DNA of 64,000 bases. It comes from Comamonas sp. lk (GTDB taxonomy: Bacteria; Pseudomonadota; Gammaproteobacteria; Burkholderiales; Burkholderiaceae_C). Of the stretch, positions 19,485 to 28,371 are shown in pieces; the stretch's first letter is position 1; each line of letters opens with the position of its first letter. The notes under the pieces were generated by a model that saw nothing but the letters and a program-made list of their open reading frames with translations, had not been told where the DNA came from and searched no databases. The DNA lies in the NCBI GenBank assembly GCA_945860595.1, contig CAMAQV010000004.1, forward strand, positions 1 to 64,000. The letters are read 5' to 3'. A program made the position numbers and the translations under genes.

Positions 19485-21095
19485 ATGTCCCACCGCATTG
19501 TGCTCGCCACGCTGAACGCCCGCTATATGCATGCCAGCCTGGGGTTGCGCTACCTGCTGGCCAATATGCAGCGCCACGGCGGGCAGGCCGTAGCGGACTG
19601 CGCGGTCCTGCACGAATTCACGATTCAGACGCCCCCGGCGGAGAGCGCTGCCGCCTTGATCCGCGATTGCGGTCCCGCTGATGCAGGTGATGTGCACGTG
19701 ATCGGCCTGGGCATTTACATCTGGAACGTAGAGCAGAGCTGCGCCGTGGTGCAGGCACTGCGCGCCCAGCGGCCCGACATCCGCATCGTGCTCGGCGGCC
19801 CCGAAGTCAGCCATGAGCCCGACACCCAGCCCATCGTGGCGCTGGCCGACCACGTGATTACCGGGTGGGGCGATGTGAGTTTTCCCAAACTATGCCGCTC
19901 CCTGTTGTTCGGACCGCGTCCGCTGATGAAAACCATCATCGGCGAACAACCGCCGCTGGATGAAATCGCCCTGCCCTACGCCCACTACAGCGCCACCGAT
20001 CTCGCGCAGCGGGTTGTGTATGTGGAGGCCTCGCGCGGCTGCCCCTTCAAGTGCGCGTTTTGCCTGAGCGCCCTGGACAAGACGGCCTGGGCCTTCGAGC
20101 TGGAAGAATTTTTAAGCGCGCTGGACGGCTTGTATGCACGCGGCGCGCGCACTTTCAAATTTGTGGACCGCACCTTCAACCTGAAGATCGACGCCTCGGT
20201 GCGCATCCTGGAATTTTTTCTGAACAAGCTAGCCCGCCACCCGGACGCGCCGCTGTTTGTGCACTTCGAGCTGATTCCTGACCAGCTGCCGGCGCGCTTG
20301 CAAGACTGCATTGCCCGCTTTCCCGCCGGGGTCTTGCAGTTTGAGATCGGCATCCAAAGCCTCAACCCCACCGTGCAAAGCGGCATCAGCCGACGGCAGG
20401 ACAGCGCGCGCACCGAAACCAATGTGCGCTGGCTGGTGCAGCACAGCCAGGCGCATTTGCACACCGACCTGATCTTTGGCCTGCCCGGCGAGAGCTGGGA
20501 CAGCTTTGCCGCGGGGTTTGACCAGCTCTGGTCCTGGGGCCCGCACGAAATCCAGCTCGGAATCCTCAAACGCCTGCGCGGCACACCGCTGGCGCAGCAG
20601 GATCTGGCGGGTGCGCCGCTGACCCGTGGCATGGTCTACCAGGACACACCGCCCTATGTGGTGCTGCAAACCGATGCGGTCAGCGTCCAGGAGGTGCAGG
20701 CCTTCACCCGGCTGGCGCGCTACTGGGATCTGGTGGCCAATTCCGGGCGCTTTGGCCGCAGTCTGCCCCTGCTGCTGCAGGGCCCCAGTGCTTTTGCAGC
20801 CTTCGCCGATTTCGCGGCCTGGCTGTGGAAAGAAACCACCAGAACGGCCGGACTCACGCCGGAACGCCTGACCGACGCCCTGTTCGACTACCTGAGCGGC
20901 CCACGCCGCATGGATGCAGCCACAGTACAAGCCGCTTTGCTAGCCGACTACTTGGCCAGCGGCGCGCGCGCCAAGCCCCGCTGCCTGCACGCGGTTCTGC
21001 CGCGCAGCATCCCCACCACCGCACGCGCCAAGCAGGTGGCCGCGCGCCAGCGCCTGCACCGGGGCAACACACCCCTGGCCACGCTGGAAACCTGA
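19485..21095 (+). CDS. B12-binding-domain radical SAM protein
   Basis: A protein of 536 residues with an N-terminal cobalamin-binding Rossmann domain (IVLATLNARYMHASLGLRYL; VIGLGIYIWN) and a radical SAM core whose cluster motif is CPFKCAFC in SRGCPFKCAFCLSALD. A C-terminal region of the DUF4080 type follows. Such proteins carry out methylations or rearrangements on unknown substrates. The ATG at 19485 is chosen because it starts the conserved MSHRIVLATLNARY; the frame extends upstream only over the signal-peptide region of the divergent gene. A GATAAT hexamer lies just 6 bp before the ATG, so transcription may give a leaderless mRNA. It is followed by an amidohydrolase 11 bp on. Confidence 0.85.
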   Translation: MSHRIVLATLNARYMHASLGLRYLLANMQRHGGQAVADCAVLHEFTIQTPPAESAAALIRDCGPADAGDVHVIGLGIYIWNVEQSCAVVQALRAQRPDIRIVLGGPEVSHEPDTQPIVALADHVITGWGDVSFPKLCRSLLFGPRPLMKTIIGEQPPLDEIALPYAHYSATDLAQRVVYVEASRGCPFKCAFCLSALDKTAWAFELEEFLSALDGLYARGARTFKFVDRTFNLKIDASVRILEFFLNKLARHPDAPLFVHFELIPDQLPARLQDCIARFPAGVLQFEIGIQSLNPTVQSGISRRQDSARTETNVRWLVQHSQAHLHTDLIFGLPGESWDSFAAGFDQLWSWGPHEIQLGILKRLRGTPLAQQDLAGAPLTRGMVYQDTPPYVVLQTDAVSVQEVQAFTRLARYWDLVANSGRFGRSLPLLLQGPSAFAAFADFAAWLWKETTRTAGLTPERLTDALFDYLSGPRRMDAATVQAALLADYLASGARAKPRCLHAVLPRSIPTTARAKQVAARQRLHRGNTPLATLET

Positions 21096-21106
21096 GGACA
21101 CACACT

Positions 21107-21940
21107 ATGCCCAAGCCTTTCCATTTCTCCGATCACTTTCCGTCCCGCTTTTGGGCCGAATGCAGCAGCGCCCACTTCGCCGCTGCCCGCGCAGCGGGCG
21201 TGATGGACCACACCATCGCGGTGCTGCCTTTAGGAGCCACCGAGCAGCACGGACCGCATCTGCCCTTGCACGTGGACAGCGCCATCGCCAACGGCCTTGT
21301 GCAATCGGCCATCGCCGCGCTCACACCCGCCACCAGCGCCTTGTTTTTGCCCACTTTGCCGGTGGGCTACAGCCCGGAGCACAGCAGCTTTGGCGGCACG
21401 CTCACGCTCAAAGCCGAAACCGTGCTGCGCCTGTGGACCGACGTGGCCGAAAGTGCCGCCGCAAGCGGCATACGCACGCTGGTGCTCTTCAACACCCACG
21501 GCGGGCAGGCCAGCTTTATGGACATCGTGGGACGCGACCTGCGCATGCGCCTGGGCCTGACTGTGTACGGCGTCAACTGGTACCAGCTGCCGCTGATCGA
21601 CGCCAGCGGTGAAGACCTGTCGCTGCGATTCAGCGCCCACGAACACCGCTTTGGCGCGCACGCCGGGCAGATCGAAACCGCGCTCATGCTGGCCCTGCAA
21701 CCCGCGCTGGTCGATATGGACGCGGCACAGGACTTCGCATCCACGTCCGAGCAGCGTGCAGAAAAGTTTGACATTTTGGGCAACGGAAAAAGCGCCAAGC
21801 TGGCCTGGGCTGCGCAAGACTACAACCCGGCCGGTGCCATGGGCAACGCGGCAGCGGCTACCGCAGAGACCGGCCACGCGGTACGAGACACCGCGGGGGC
21901 TGCGCTGGCCAATCTGCTGGAGCAAATCGCGCAGGGCTGA
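21107..21940 (+). CDS. Creatininase-family amidohydrolase
   Basis: A protein of 277 residues with the creatininase signature LPLGATEQHGPHLPLHVD, which supplies the metal-binding Glu, His and Asp, and NTHGGQASFMD and HAGQIETA further on. Relatives hydrolyse creatinine or formamide intermediates of riboflavin and deazaflavin synthesis, or help mature peptide cofactors. The substrate here is unknown. It starts 11 bp after the B12/radical SAM gene and is likely co-transcribed with it; that pairing is suggestive of a shared modification pathway but not proof. Start MPKPFHFSDHFPSRFW at 21107 follows a GAGGA ribosome site. Confidence 0.82.
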   Translation: MPKPFHFSDHFPSRFWAECSSAHFAAARAAGVMDHTIAVLPLGATEQHGPHLPLHVDSAIANGLVQSAIAALTPATSALFLPTLPVGYSPEHSSFGGTLTLKAETVLRLWTDVAESAAASGIRTLVLFNTHGGQASFMDIVGRDLRMRLGLTVYGVNWYQLPLIDASGEDLSLRFSAHEHRFGAHAGQIETALMLALQPALVDMDAAQDFASTSEQRAEKFDILGNGKSAKLAWAAQDYNPAGAMGNAAAATAETGHAVRDTAGAALANLLEQIAQG

Positions 21941-21964
21941 ACACGCCAACCCGCCCGGGCGGGC

Positions 21965-22633
21965 TCAGGCGTAGGTCACCCAATCCGCAAAGCGCGCATC
22001 GTCCAGATGCGCCACGCTGTTAAAGCCCAGCAGGCTGTGGCGTTTGGGGTTGAAGCTGAACTCGGTCACCGCCGTATTCCGGATGCGCATATTGAGGTCG
22101 ATGGCGGCGTCTGCTCCTGCGCCCAGAACATGCGCCACGGCGCTGCCAATCGGGCCGCCGCTGCTAATCATCAACACATTGCCGCTGTGCTGCCTGCGCA
22201 CATGGTCCATCGCCTCGCGCACGCCGTGCACAAAGTCGGCGTAGGTGGGCATCCCTTCCGGTGCGACCGCCGCTTGCGCCCACTGGGTCAAACCGTGGCG
22301 CAATACGCGGAAGTAATGGCGGTAGGCCTCGGGTGTTTCCGGTTTGGGCAGGGGCTGCGGATGCGCGCTGGCGATGACGGCTGCACTGTCGTATTCATTC
22401 AAACCGCGCAGCACCAGCGGCGTGTGATCCAAGTGCGCGCCCTGCGCGATGCCGGCAAAGGTCTGGGCGTGGCGGCGCAGGCTGCCGGTGATGGCGGCTT
22501 CAAAAACAATGCCTTTGGCGGCGAAGTACTCGCCCAGGCGCAGGCTCTGCCGCTCACCCAAAGCGCTCAACTGGTCGTAATCGGCAGCGCCGAAAGAGGC
22601 CTGCGCGTGTCTGACGAGGTAAAGCTGTCCCAT
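21965..22633 (-). CDS. Histidine phosphatase family protein
   Basis: A protein of 222 residues in the phosphoglycerate-mutase-like (histidine phosphatase) superfamily. The catalytic RHG-type motif is LVRHAQASFG at the N-terminus, and the second catalytic His lies in MISSGGPIGSAVAHV, where the usual GHG-like His is not obvious. Substrate unknown. The start MGQLYLVRHAQ at 22633 places the motif at its usual distance from the N-terminus. The longer open frame adds non-conserved residues. It stands between the creatininase gene (convergent) and galM. Confidence 0.82.
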   Translation of the reverse strand: MGQLYLVRHAQASFGAADYDQLSALGERQSLRLGEYFAAKGIVFEAAITGSLRRHAQTFAGIAQGAHLDHTPLVLRGLNEYDSAAVIASAHPQPLPKPETPEAYRHYFRVLRHGLTQWAQAAVAPEGMPTYADFVHGVREAMDHVRRQHSGNVLMISSGGPIGSAVAHVLGAGADAAIDLNMRIRNTAVTEFSFNPKRHSLLGFNSVAHLDDARFADWVTYA

Positions 22634-22724
22634 ATCCCTATTTAATCTCAGCCGGGGGCGGCCTGCGTGTTCTGGCCGCGACACCGGCTGCACGCAATCC
22701 GCGTACAGCGCGGATGCAGCGGGC

Positions 22725-23696
22725 CTAGGCCGCTGTCAAAAAATCCAGCGCCAGCGCGTGCGTGTAGTCACGCTGCGGCCCGTACCAGATGTCGGCACCG
22801 AGAGCCGGGCCGTTGGGCATATCTTCGGTCTCCAGACACAGCCCAACGCCCGGGCCATGGGCCACGCCCAAGGGCGCTTGCGTGGAACGCAAATTGGCGG
22901 CGGCGTAGACGTGCAGGTACGGCCTGTCGGTGCAGACAACCATGGCCAGGCCACCGGCCTGCAAGCGCGCCACACGGCGCAGCGCGCCGCTTGGCCCATC
23001 CACAACCATCGCGGCGTCGAGCTGCGGCACGCAGTCCGGCGCAAGCACTGCGCCAGCGCGGAAATCGAAACAAGTCCCCGCTACGGACGCCGCAGCCTGC
23101 GGCAGTTCGCGCGCATCCACCGGGTGGTAGCGCTGCGCAGCGACCTGCAGGCGGTGGCCGCGCAGGTCGGGCTGTCCATCGAGGTTCCAGTAGCTGTGCT
23201 GCACGATGTTGATCGGGCAATCACGATCCACCCGGGCATGGGCCTGCCAAAGCAAGCGCGCGCCTTCAAGCCGGTAGACCACCTGCGCGTGGCAGCGCCC
23301 GGGAAAACCCATGTCGCCATCCGCCGAATCCAAGGTGAGCACGGCCGTATCGGTAGCGCGGCTGTCCAGCGCCCATTCCCTCGTGTCCCAACCCCGGCTG
23401 CCGCCGTGCAGGCAATGGCCATGCGGGGTATTGGCATCGAGGGCGAATCGCCGCGCGCCCCGCTGCAAAACCGCCTCGCCGATGCGGTTGGCATAGCGAC
23501 CACATACCGCACCGAGGTAGGCACGGTCTTGCGCATACGCCAGCGGGTCGGCAAAACCCAAAGTCAAGGGGCGGGGTCCTTCAGCAGCCTGCAACCAAAA
23601 CAATTGCATCAAACGCGCGCCCAATGGCAGCACCCAGGCCAGCAAATGCTCCGATCGCAGCACGATCACGCCTGCAGGCGCTTGCAAACCGTTCAA
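22725..23696 (-). CDS. galM: Aldose 1-epimerase (mutarotase)
   Basis: A protein of 323 residues in the galactose mutarotase family. Seen: GRYANRIGEA near residue 65, the HCLHGGSRGWDTREW region with the active-site His, NIVQHSYWNLDG with the second His, and the C-terminal ETEDMPN, with the catalytic Glu. It interconverts alpha and beta anomers of aldoses. There are no other sugar-metabolism genes beside it, so it probably acts alone. Divergent from the truncated haemoglobin gene with about 106 bp between. Confidence 0.9.
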   Translation of the reverse strand: MNGLQAPAGVIVLRSEHLLAWVLPLGARLMQLFWLQAAEGPRPLTLGFADPLAYAQDRAYLGAVCGRYANRIGEAVLQRGARRFALDANTPHGHCLHGGSRGWDTREWALDSRATDTAVLTLDSADGDMGFPGRCHAQVVYRLEGARLLWQAHARVDRDCPINIVQHSYWNLDGQPDLRGHRLQVAAQRYHPVDARELPQAAASVAGTCFDFRAGAVLAPDCVPQLDAAMVVDGPSGALRRVARLQAGGLAMVVCTDRPYLHVYAAANLRSTQAPLGVAHGPGVGLCLETEDMPNGPALGADIWYGPQRDYTHALALDFLTAA

Positions 23697-23802
23697 TCCC
23701 AGCTCCTGTTGTGTTGGTGTTCCGTGGGTGCGCCGTACGGGTCAAAGCGGCTGCGCCATTGTGCCTGTCAGGCTGGGGCCCGCGCTGGCAGACAATCCGG
23801 CC

Positions 23803-24204
23803 ATGGAAGAACCTGTAGACGCATCCAACACCCCATTTGCCCGCATCGGCGGCGAGCCGGCCATCCACGCCCTGGTTGCGCGTTTTTACGACCTCATGGA
23901 GCTGGAACCAAGCTACGCCGCCTTGCGCGCCGTGCATGGCAGCACCTTGGAGCAAGCGCGCGAACGCCTGTTCTGGTTTTTATGCGGCTGGATGGGCGGG
24001 CCGCAGCACTACACCGAGCGCTTTGGCCACCCGCGCCTGCGCATGCGGCACATGCACGCGCCCATTGGCATTCTGGAGCGGGACCAGTGGCTGGCCTGTA
24101 TGGCGCAGGCCATGGTGGAGACGGGTGTGCCCGACGACCTGCGCCAGCGGCTCGAGGCCTCGTTTTTCCAGACCGCCGACTGGATGCGCAACGTCGCCAC
24201 CTGA
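23803..24204 (+). CDS. Group II truncated haemoglobin
   Basis: A 133-residue truncated globin of the TrHbO type. It has FARIGGEPAIHALVARFYDLM at the start of the fold, FLCGWMGGPQHYTERFGHPRLRMRH with the proximal His of the F helix, and the group II Trp in the G helix region (ERDQWLACM). Such proteins bind O2 and handle NO or peroxide. The start MEEPVDASN at 23803 is chosen; the longer frame has no conserved sequence. It lies 43 bp upstream of tupB in the same direction, perhaps co-transcribed. Confidence 0.88.
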   Translation: MEEPVDASNTPFARIGGEPAIHALVARFYDLMELEPSYAALRAVHGSTLEQARERLFWFLCGWMGGPQHYTERFGHPRLRMRHMHAPIGILERDQWLACMAQAMVETGVPDDLRQRLEASFFQTADWMRNVAT

Positions 24205-24247
24205 GCTACAGCGCGCTGAACACCCCACCTGTGCGACACCCCAATCC

Positions 24248-24973
24248 ATGCCGACCACCGCCCTGCACACCGCTTGGCAGCTGCTGATCACCCTGGATCC
24301 GCAGCTCCTGGCCATCGTGGCGCGCTCGCTGGGCGTGAGTGCAGTGGCCTGCGCGCTGGGCTGCACGGCCGGGCTGGTGTGCGGGGCCTATCTGGGTGTG
24401 GCCCGTTTTACCGGGCGCGGCGTGGTCTTGACGGTCTTGCACGCGCTGCTGGCCGTGCCCTCGGTGCTGGTGGGTTTGCTGGTGTACGTGCTGCTGTCGC
24501 GCTCCGGACCACTGGGCGCGTGGGGCTGGTTGTTCAGCTTCAAAGCCATGGTGCTGGCGCAGGCCGTGCTGGTGTTTCCGGTGGCGGCAGCCCTGTCGCG
24601 CCAGGTGATTGATGATGCCGAGGACTTGCACGGTGAACAACTGCGCGCATGGGGTGCCGGTACAGCCATGCGGGCGCTCTTGCTGGCCTGGGACGCGCGG
24701 TTGGCCCTGCTGATGGTGCTGATCACCGCTTTCGGGCGGGCAATTTCCGAGGTGGGTGCGGTGATGCTGGTGGGCGGCAATATCGATGGCTTTACCCGCG
24801 TCATGACCACGGCGATTGCACTGGAAACCTCCAAAGGCGATTTGCCCCTGGCGCTCGGCCTGGGGCTGGTGCTGCTGGCTGTGGTCTTGTTGCTCAACGC
24901 GCTGGTGGCCTTACTGGCGCGCTGGTCAGCCTGGGATGGCCGGGCCGCGCGCAGCGTGGCGGGGGCGCTGTGA
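24248..24973 (+). CDS. tupB: Tungstate ABC transporter permease TupB
   Basis: An inner-membrane permease of 241 residues with about five or six hydrophobic segments. The EAA-like cytoplasmic loop reads DAEDLHGEQLRAWGAG, and AFGRAISEVGAVMLVGGNI is typical of tungstate/molybdate permeases. It starts MPTTALHTAWQLLITLD. Its stop overlaps the GTG start of the ATPase gene by 4 bp. With tupC and tupA it forms the importer for tungstate, although molybdate cannot be excluded by sequence alone. Confidence 0.88.
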   Translation: MPTTALHTAWQLLITLDPQLLAIVARSLGVSAVACALGCTAGLVCGAYLGVARFTGRGVVLTVLHALLAVPSVLVGLLVYVLLSRSGPLGAWGWLFSFKAMVLAQAVLVFPVAAALSRQVIDDAEDLHGEQLRAWGAGTAMRALLLAWDARLALLMVLITAFGRAISEVGAVMLVGGNIDGFTRVMTTAIALETSKGDLPLALGLGLVLLAVVLLLNALVALLARWSAWDGRAARSVAGAL

Positions 24974-25689
24974 CGCAACTCCTTGTTATCGACGCTGCCA
25001 GCGTGCGCCTGTCGGCACAGACCGGAGGCCAGCTGGCGCTGCAGCAGGTTTCGCTGCGCATCGCTGCGGGCGAGCGCATTGCCCTGGTGGGCGCGAATGG
25101 CTCGGGCAAAAGCACGCTGCTGCGGCTGTTCAACGGGCTGTTGCTGCCGGTAGCGGGGCGGGTTCATAAGCGCGACGGGCTGACGCAGGCCATGCTCTTT
25201 CAGCGACCGCACATGCTGCGGCTGTCGGTGCTGCGCCATGTGGCGCTGGGCCTGTGGTTGCGCGGTACACCCTGGACTGGTGCGCGGGCGCGGGCGCTGC
25301 TGGCCTTGCAGCGCGTGGGCCTTGCCAAGCTGGCCGATCAAGCGGCGCGCACCTTGTCGGTGGGGCAGCAACAGCGTGTGGCCATGGCCCAGGCGATTGC
25401 GATGGAGCCGACGCTGCTGCTGCTCGATGAACCCACGGCCAGCCTGGACCCACACGCCAAACGCGAAGTCGAAGCCTTGATGGAAGATTTTGTGCGCGCC
25501 CACCCGCAGGCCGCCATGGTGTTCGCCAGCCACAACCTGGGGCAGGTCAAGCGCCTGGCGCAGCGTGTGGTTTATCTGGAAGGCGGGCGCGTTCTGGCCG
25601 ATTTGCCTGTGGCAGACTTCTTTAATCCCATCGTGCTGCAATCGCGCAGCCCGAACGCCCATTTGTTTGCCCAGGGAGAACTTGCTTGA
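24970..25689 (+). CDS. tupC: Tungstate ABC transporter ATP-binding protein TupC
   Basis: An ABC ATPase of 239 residues. Walker A is GANGSGKST, the signature is LSVGQQQR, Walker B is LLLLDEPTAS and the switch His lies in VFASHNLGQ. The start is GTG at 24970 (GTGACGCAACTC), which overlaps the tupB stop; no ATG gives a full N-terminus. The stop overlaps the TTG start of tupA. The tight overlaps indicate translation as one unit. Confidence 0.9.
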   Translation: MTQLLVIDAASVRLSAQTGGQLALQQVSLRIAAGERIALVGANGSGKSTLLRLFNGLLLPVAGRVHKRDGLTQAMLFQRPHMLRLSVLRHVALGLWLRGTPWTGARARALLALQRVGLAKLADQAARTLSVGQQQRVAMAQAIAMEPTLLLLDEPTASLDPHAKREVEALMEDFVRAHPQAAMVFASHNLGQVKRLAQRVVYLEGGRVLADLPVADFFNPIVLQSRSPNAHLFAQGELA

Positions 25690-26486
25690 ATTGCTTTTCA
25701 CGTCTGATCGGCACCGCCCTGCTGGCTGCTGCTTCGCTTGCCCAAGCCGACAGCATGGTCATGGCCTCGACCACCTCGACCGAGCAATCCGGCTTGTTCG
25801 CGCATCTGTTACCGGCCTTCACCGCCGCTACGGGCGTGACGGTCAAAGTCGTGGCCTTGGGCACGGGCCAGGCGATTGACATGGGGCGGCGCGGAGATGC
25901 CGACCTGCTTTTTGTGCACGACCAGGTGGCCGAAGAAAAAGTCGTGGCCGAGGGTTTTGCGCTCAAACGCACGCCGGTGATGTACAACGATTTTGTGCTG
26001 ATCGGCCCGGCTGCTGACCCGGCCAAACTGCGCGGCAAAGACATCGCCGCCGCGCTGGCCAAAGCCGCGCAAAGCAACGCACCCTTTGTTTCACGCGGCG
26101 ACAAAAGCGGCACCCACGCCGCCGAGCTGCGCTACTGGAAGCTCACCCCCACTGAGAGCGCCAAAGGCAGCGGCTACCGCGAATGCGGTTGCGGCATGGG
26201 CCCGGCGCTGAATATGGCGGCCAGCATGGGGGCCTATGTGCTGGCCGACCGCGCGACCTGGCTGAGCTTCAAGAACCGCGCCGATCTGGCGGTGCTGGTC
26301 GAGGGCGACACCCGGCTGTTCAACCAGTACGGTGTGCTGGTGGTCAACCCCGCCAAACACCCGCACACCAAGGTGGCCGATGCGCACAAGTTCGCGGACT
26401 GGGTCACGTCGGCTGCCGGACAGGCGGTGATTGCCGCCTACAAAATTGAGGGGCAGCAGCTCTTCTTCCCCAACGCCGGTAAATAA
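25686..26486 (+). CDS. tupA: Tungstate-binding periplasmic protein TupA
   Basis: A secreted solute-binding protein of 266 residues with a signal peptide ending near ALLAAASLAQA. The mature protein begins with the oxyanion-binding pattern ASTTSTEQSGLF, which is diagnostic of TupA proteins, and further contacts lie in SRGDKSGTHAAE. The start appears to be TTG at 25686, overlapping the stop of tupC by 4 bp, giving MNCFSRLIG. The order permease-ATPase-binding protein is the reverse of the usual tupABC order. Confidence 0.88.
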   Translation: MNCFSRLIGTALLAAASLAQADSMVMASTTSTEQSGLFAHLLPAFTAATGVTVKVVALGTGQAIDMGRRGDADLLFVHDQVAEEKVVAEGFALKRTPVMYNDFVLIGPAADPAKLRGKDIAAALAKAAQSNAPFVSRGDKSGTHAAELRYWKLTPTESAKGSGYRECGCGMGPALNMAASMGAYVLADRATWLSFKNRADLAVLVEGDTRLFNQYGVLVVNPAKHPHTKVADAHKFADWVTSAAGQAVIAAYKIEGQQLFFPNAGK

Positions 26487-26499
26487 ACCGGCATCGCAC

Positions 26500-27171
26500 C
26501 TACGCAGCGCGAAAAGGCTGCAACAAGACCACCAAGGCCCCCGCCCCGCCCTGCATGGGCTGGGCCTGCACAAAGGCCACCACCTCGGCTTTTTGTACCA
26601 ACCAGCGGTGCACCTTGTCTTTGAGCACCGGCGCCTTGCCGGGTGAGCCCAGGCCTTTGCCGTGGATCACGCGCACGCAGCGAATCCCCTGCTGGTGCGA
26701 CTCGCGGATAAAGCTGCCCAGCGCCTCGCGCGCGGCATCGCTGCGCAAGCCGTGCAGGTCAATCTGGCGCTGAATCGACCACTTGCCCTTGCGCAACTTT
26801 TGTGTGACATCGGTGCCCACACCGGAGCGGCGGAAACTTAATTGCGCGTCGGTGTCGAGCAGCGAGCTCACGTCGAGCTCATCGCTCATGGACTCGCGCA
26901 GCGCAGCCGCCTCATCACGCTGGTGCTGCAAAGGATGCGGCGGCGGGCGCTGCGGCGCAATATCCGCCAGACCCGGGTCCGGCAGACGCTGGACCTTGCC
27001 GACCGCGTTTTCAAACAGGTTTTTTTGCGCGGCCAGCAGCTTGGCCTGGGCTGCGGCCCGCGCCGCATCTTCGGCTTGCTTGGCTGCGGCATCTGCCAAC
27101 TGCTTTTTGATCGCCGCCAAATCGCTCAACGCCGCCGCTTTGCGTACAGGGGTCGGTTTGCGCGTGCTCAT
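26500..27171 (-). CDS. Smr-domain protein (SmrA-like)
   Basis: A 223-residue protein with an N-terminal charged coiled-coil-like stretch ([19 protein letters not shown]) and a C-terminal Smr domain: [14 protein letters not shown], then VIHGKGLGS with the conserved HGKG, and a C-terminal strand. Smr domains related to the MutS2 C-terminus act as nucleases on DNA or RNA. The start ATG overlaps the RadC stop (ATGA), so the two minus-strand genes are coupled, radC first. Its 3' end nearly touches tupA, which converges on it; a short inverted repeat GCCGGT/ACCGGC at 26475-26492 lies across that junction. Confidence 0.85.
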   Translation of the reverse strand: MSTRKPTPVRKAAALSDLAAIKKQLADAAAKQAEDAARAAAQAKLLAAQKNLFENAVGKVQRLPDPGLADIAPQRPPPHPLQHQRDEAAALRESMSDELDVSSLLDTDAQLSFRRSGVGTDVTQKLRKGKWSIQRQIDLHGLRSDAAREALGSFIRESHQQGIRCVRVIHGKGLGSPGKAPVLKDKVHRWLVQKAEVVAFVQAQPMQGGAGALVVLLQPFRAA

Positions 27172-27863
27172 ACCAAACCCCGCTCGGCCATGGACAAGGC
27201 CTGACCCTGGGCGACGATGATGTGGTCGACCACCCGCACGTCTACCAAAGCCAAAGCAGACTTGAGAGTCTGCGTCAGCATTTCATCGGCGCGCGAGGGC
27301 TGCACCGAACCGCTGGGGTGGTTGTGCGCCAGCACCACGGCGCTGGCCTGGTGGTGCAAGGCGCGCAAGACCACTTCACGGGGGTAGACGCTGGTCTGGG
27401 TCAGCGTGCCACGGAACAACTCCTCCATGGCCAGCATGCGGTATTGCGCGTCCAAAAACAGCACGGCAAACACCTCGTGGCTGCGCGCTGCGAGGTGCAA
27501 CTGCCAATAATCCCGCATTGCTTGGGGTGAATCCAACACCGTGCGCTCTTGCAGTCGCTGGGCCAGCGCGCGGCGGGCCAATTCCATCACCGCCAGCAAC
27601 TCGGCCCGCTTGGCCGGCCCCAGGCCTTTGATGCGCTGCAAGTCCGCAGCCGTGGCGTTGAGCAAACCCGCCACACCGCCCACACCGCTGCCTGTGGCGG
27701 ACGGCAATTCCAGCAGCTCCTGGGCCATGTGCAACACGCCTTTGCCGGCCGTGCCGGTGCGCAGCAGCAAGGCCAGCAATTCGGCGTCCGACAGCGCCGC
27801 TGCGCCGCGTGCGAGGAGTTTTTCCCGCGGGCGGGCGTCGGGGGGCAGGTCTTTCATCGACAT
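27168..27863 (-). CDS. radC: RadC-family JAB-domain protein
   Basis: A 231-residue RadC (DUF2466) protein. The N-terminal helix-hairpin-helix part contains [15 protein letters not shown] and the C-terminal JAB/MPN domain has the metal motif [15 protein letters not shown]. The old link to DNA repair is not supported for E. coli RadC and the function is unclear. The start at 27863 (MSMKDLPPD) is preferred over the open upstream frame because the next upstream start would overlap the divergent fkpB gene. Confidence 0.9.
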   Translation of the reverse strand: MSMKDLPPDARPREKLLARGAAALSDAELLALLLRTGTAGKGVLHMAQELLELPSATGSGVGGVAGLLNATAADLQRIKGLGPAKRAELLAVMELARRALAQRLQERTVLDSPQAMRDYWQLHLAARSHEVFAVLFLDAQYRMLAMEELFRGTLTQTSVYPREVVLRALHHQASAVVLAHNHPSGSVQPSRADEMLTQTLKSALALVDVRVVDHIIVAQGQALSMAERGLV

Positions 27864-27877
27864 CGCGGGGGGCTTTC

Positions 27878-27883
27878 TACAAT
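27878..27883 (+). promoter_or_regulatory. Possible -10 element of fkpB-ispH
   Basis: TACAAT lies 24 bp before the fkpB ATG, a good distance for a -10 box. No convincing -35 partner at 17 bp is seen. Confidence 0.3.
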
Positions 27884-27906
27884 AGCGGCAGTTTATCGGG
27901 ACATCT

Positions 27907-28371
27907 ATGACCAACAGCCCCGCCCGCGTGCAAGCGGGCTCGTTTCTGACTCTGCATTACCGGCTCGGCGGCCCATCCGGCGACATCATCAACACCTTTG
28001 GCGGCAAGCCAGCCACTTTGAGCCTGGGCAGCGGGGCTTTATCACCCGCTATGGAGCAATGTTTGATGGACATGGCCGAGGGCGCGCACGCCACCTTTGA
28101 TCTGCCCGCAGGCGCAGCATTTGGCGACCGCAACCCCGCCATGGAGCAGTGGGTGGCCATTAAACTGCTGCGCGAACTGGGTGATCCGAACGAGCGCTAC
28201 ATCGCAGGTGACGTGGTGCAGTTCCCCACCCCCGACGGCCAGGGCAGCTACGCGGGCGCCGTGCTGCAGGTGCGCGACGCGGCCGAAGGCGGCGCGGTGC
28301 TATTCGATTTCAACCACCCCCTGGCCGGTCAGCCGGTCAGCTTTGAAGTGCAACTGATCGGAGTGCTATGA
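27907..28371 (+). CDS. fkpB: FKBP-type peptidyl-prolyl isomerase, SlpA/FkpB type
   Basis: A 154-residue FKBP-fold isomerase with an IF (insert-in-flap) domain, as in SlpA/FkpB. It shows LTLHYRL, the [15 protein letters not shown] turn and [14 protein letters not shown], although the aromatic active site is partly changed. It has no signal peptide, so it acts in the cytoplasm. The stop overlaps the ATG of ispH by 4 bp; the fkpB-ispH pair is conserved in proteobacteria. Confidence 0.88.
   Translation: MTNSPARVQAGSFLTLHYRLGGPSGDIINTFGGKPATLSLGSGALSPAMEQCLMDMAEGAHATFDLPAGAAFGDRNPAMEQWVAIKLLRELGDPNERYIAGDVVQFPTPDGQGSYAGAVLQVRDAAEGGAVLFDFNHPLAGQPVSFEVQLIGVL

Noticed and set aside
26475-26492. Inverted repeat GCCGGT/ACCGGC between tupA and smr, considered as a bidirectional terminator.
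   Set aside because: Stem is only 6 bp and there is no T-tract on either strand.
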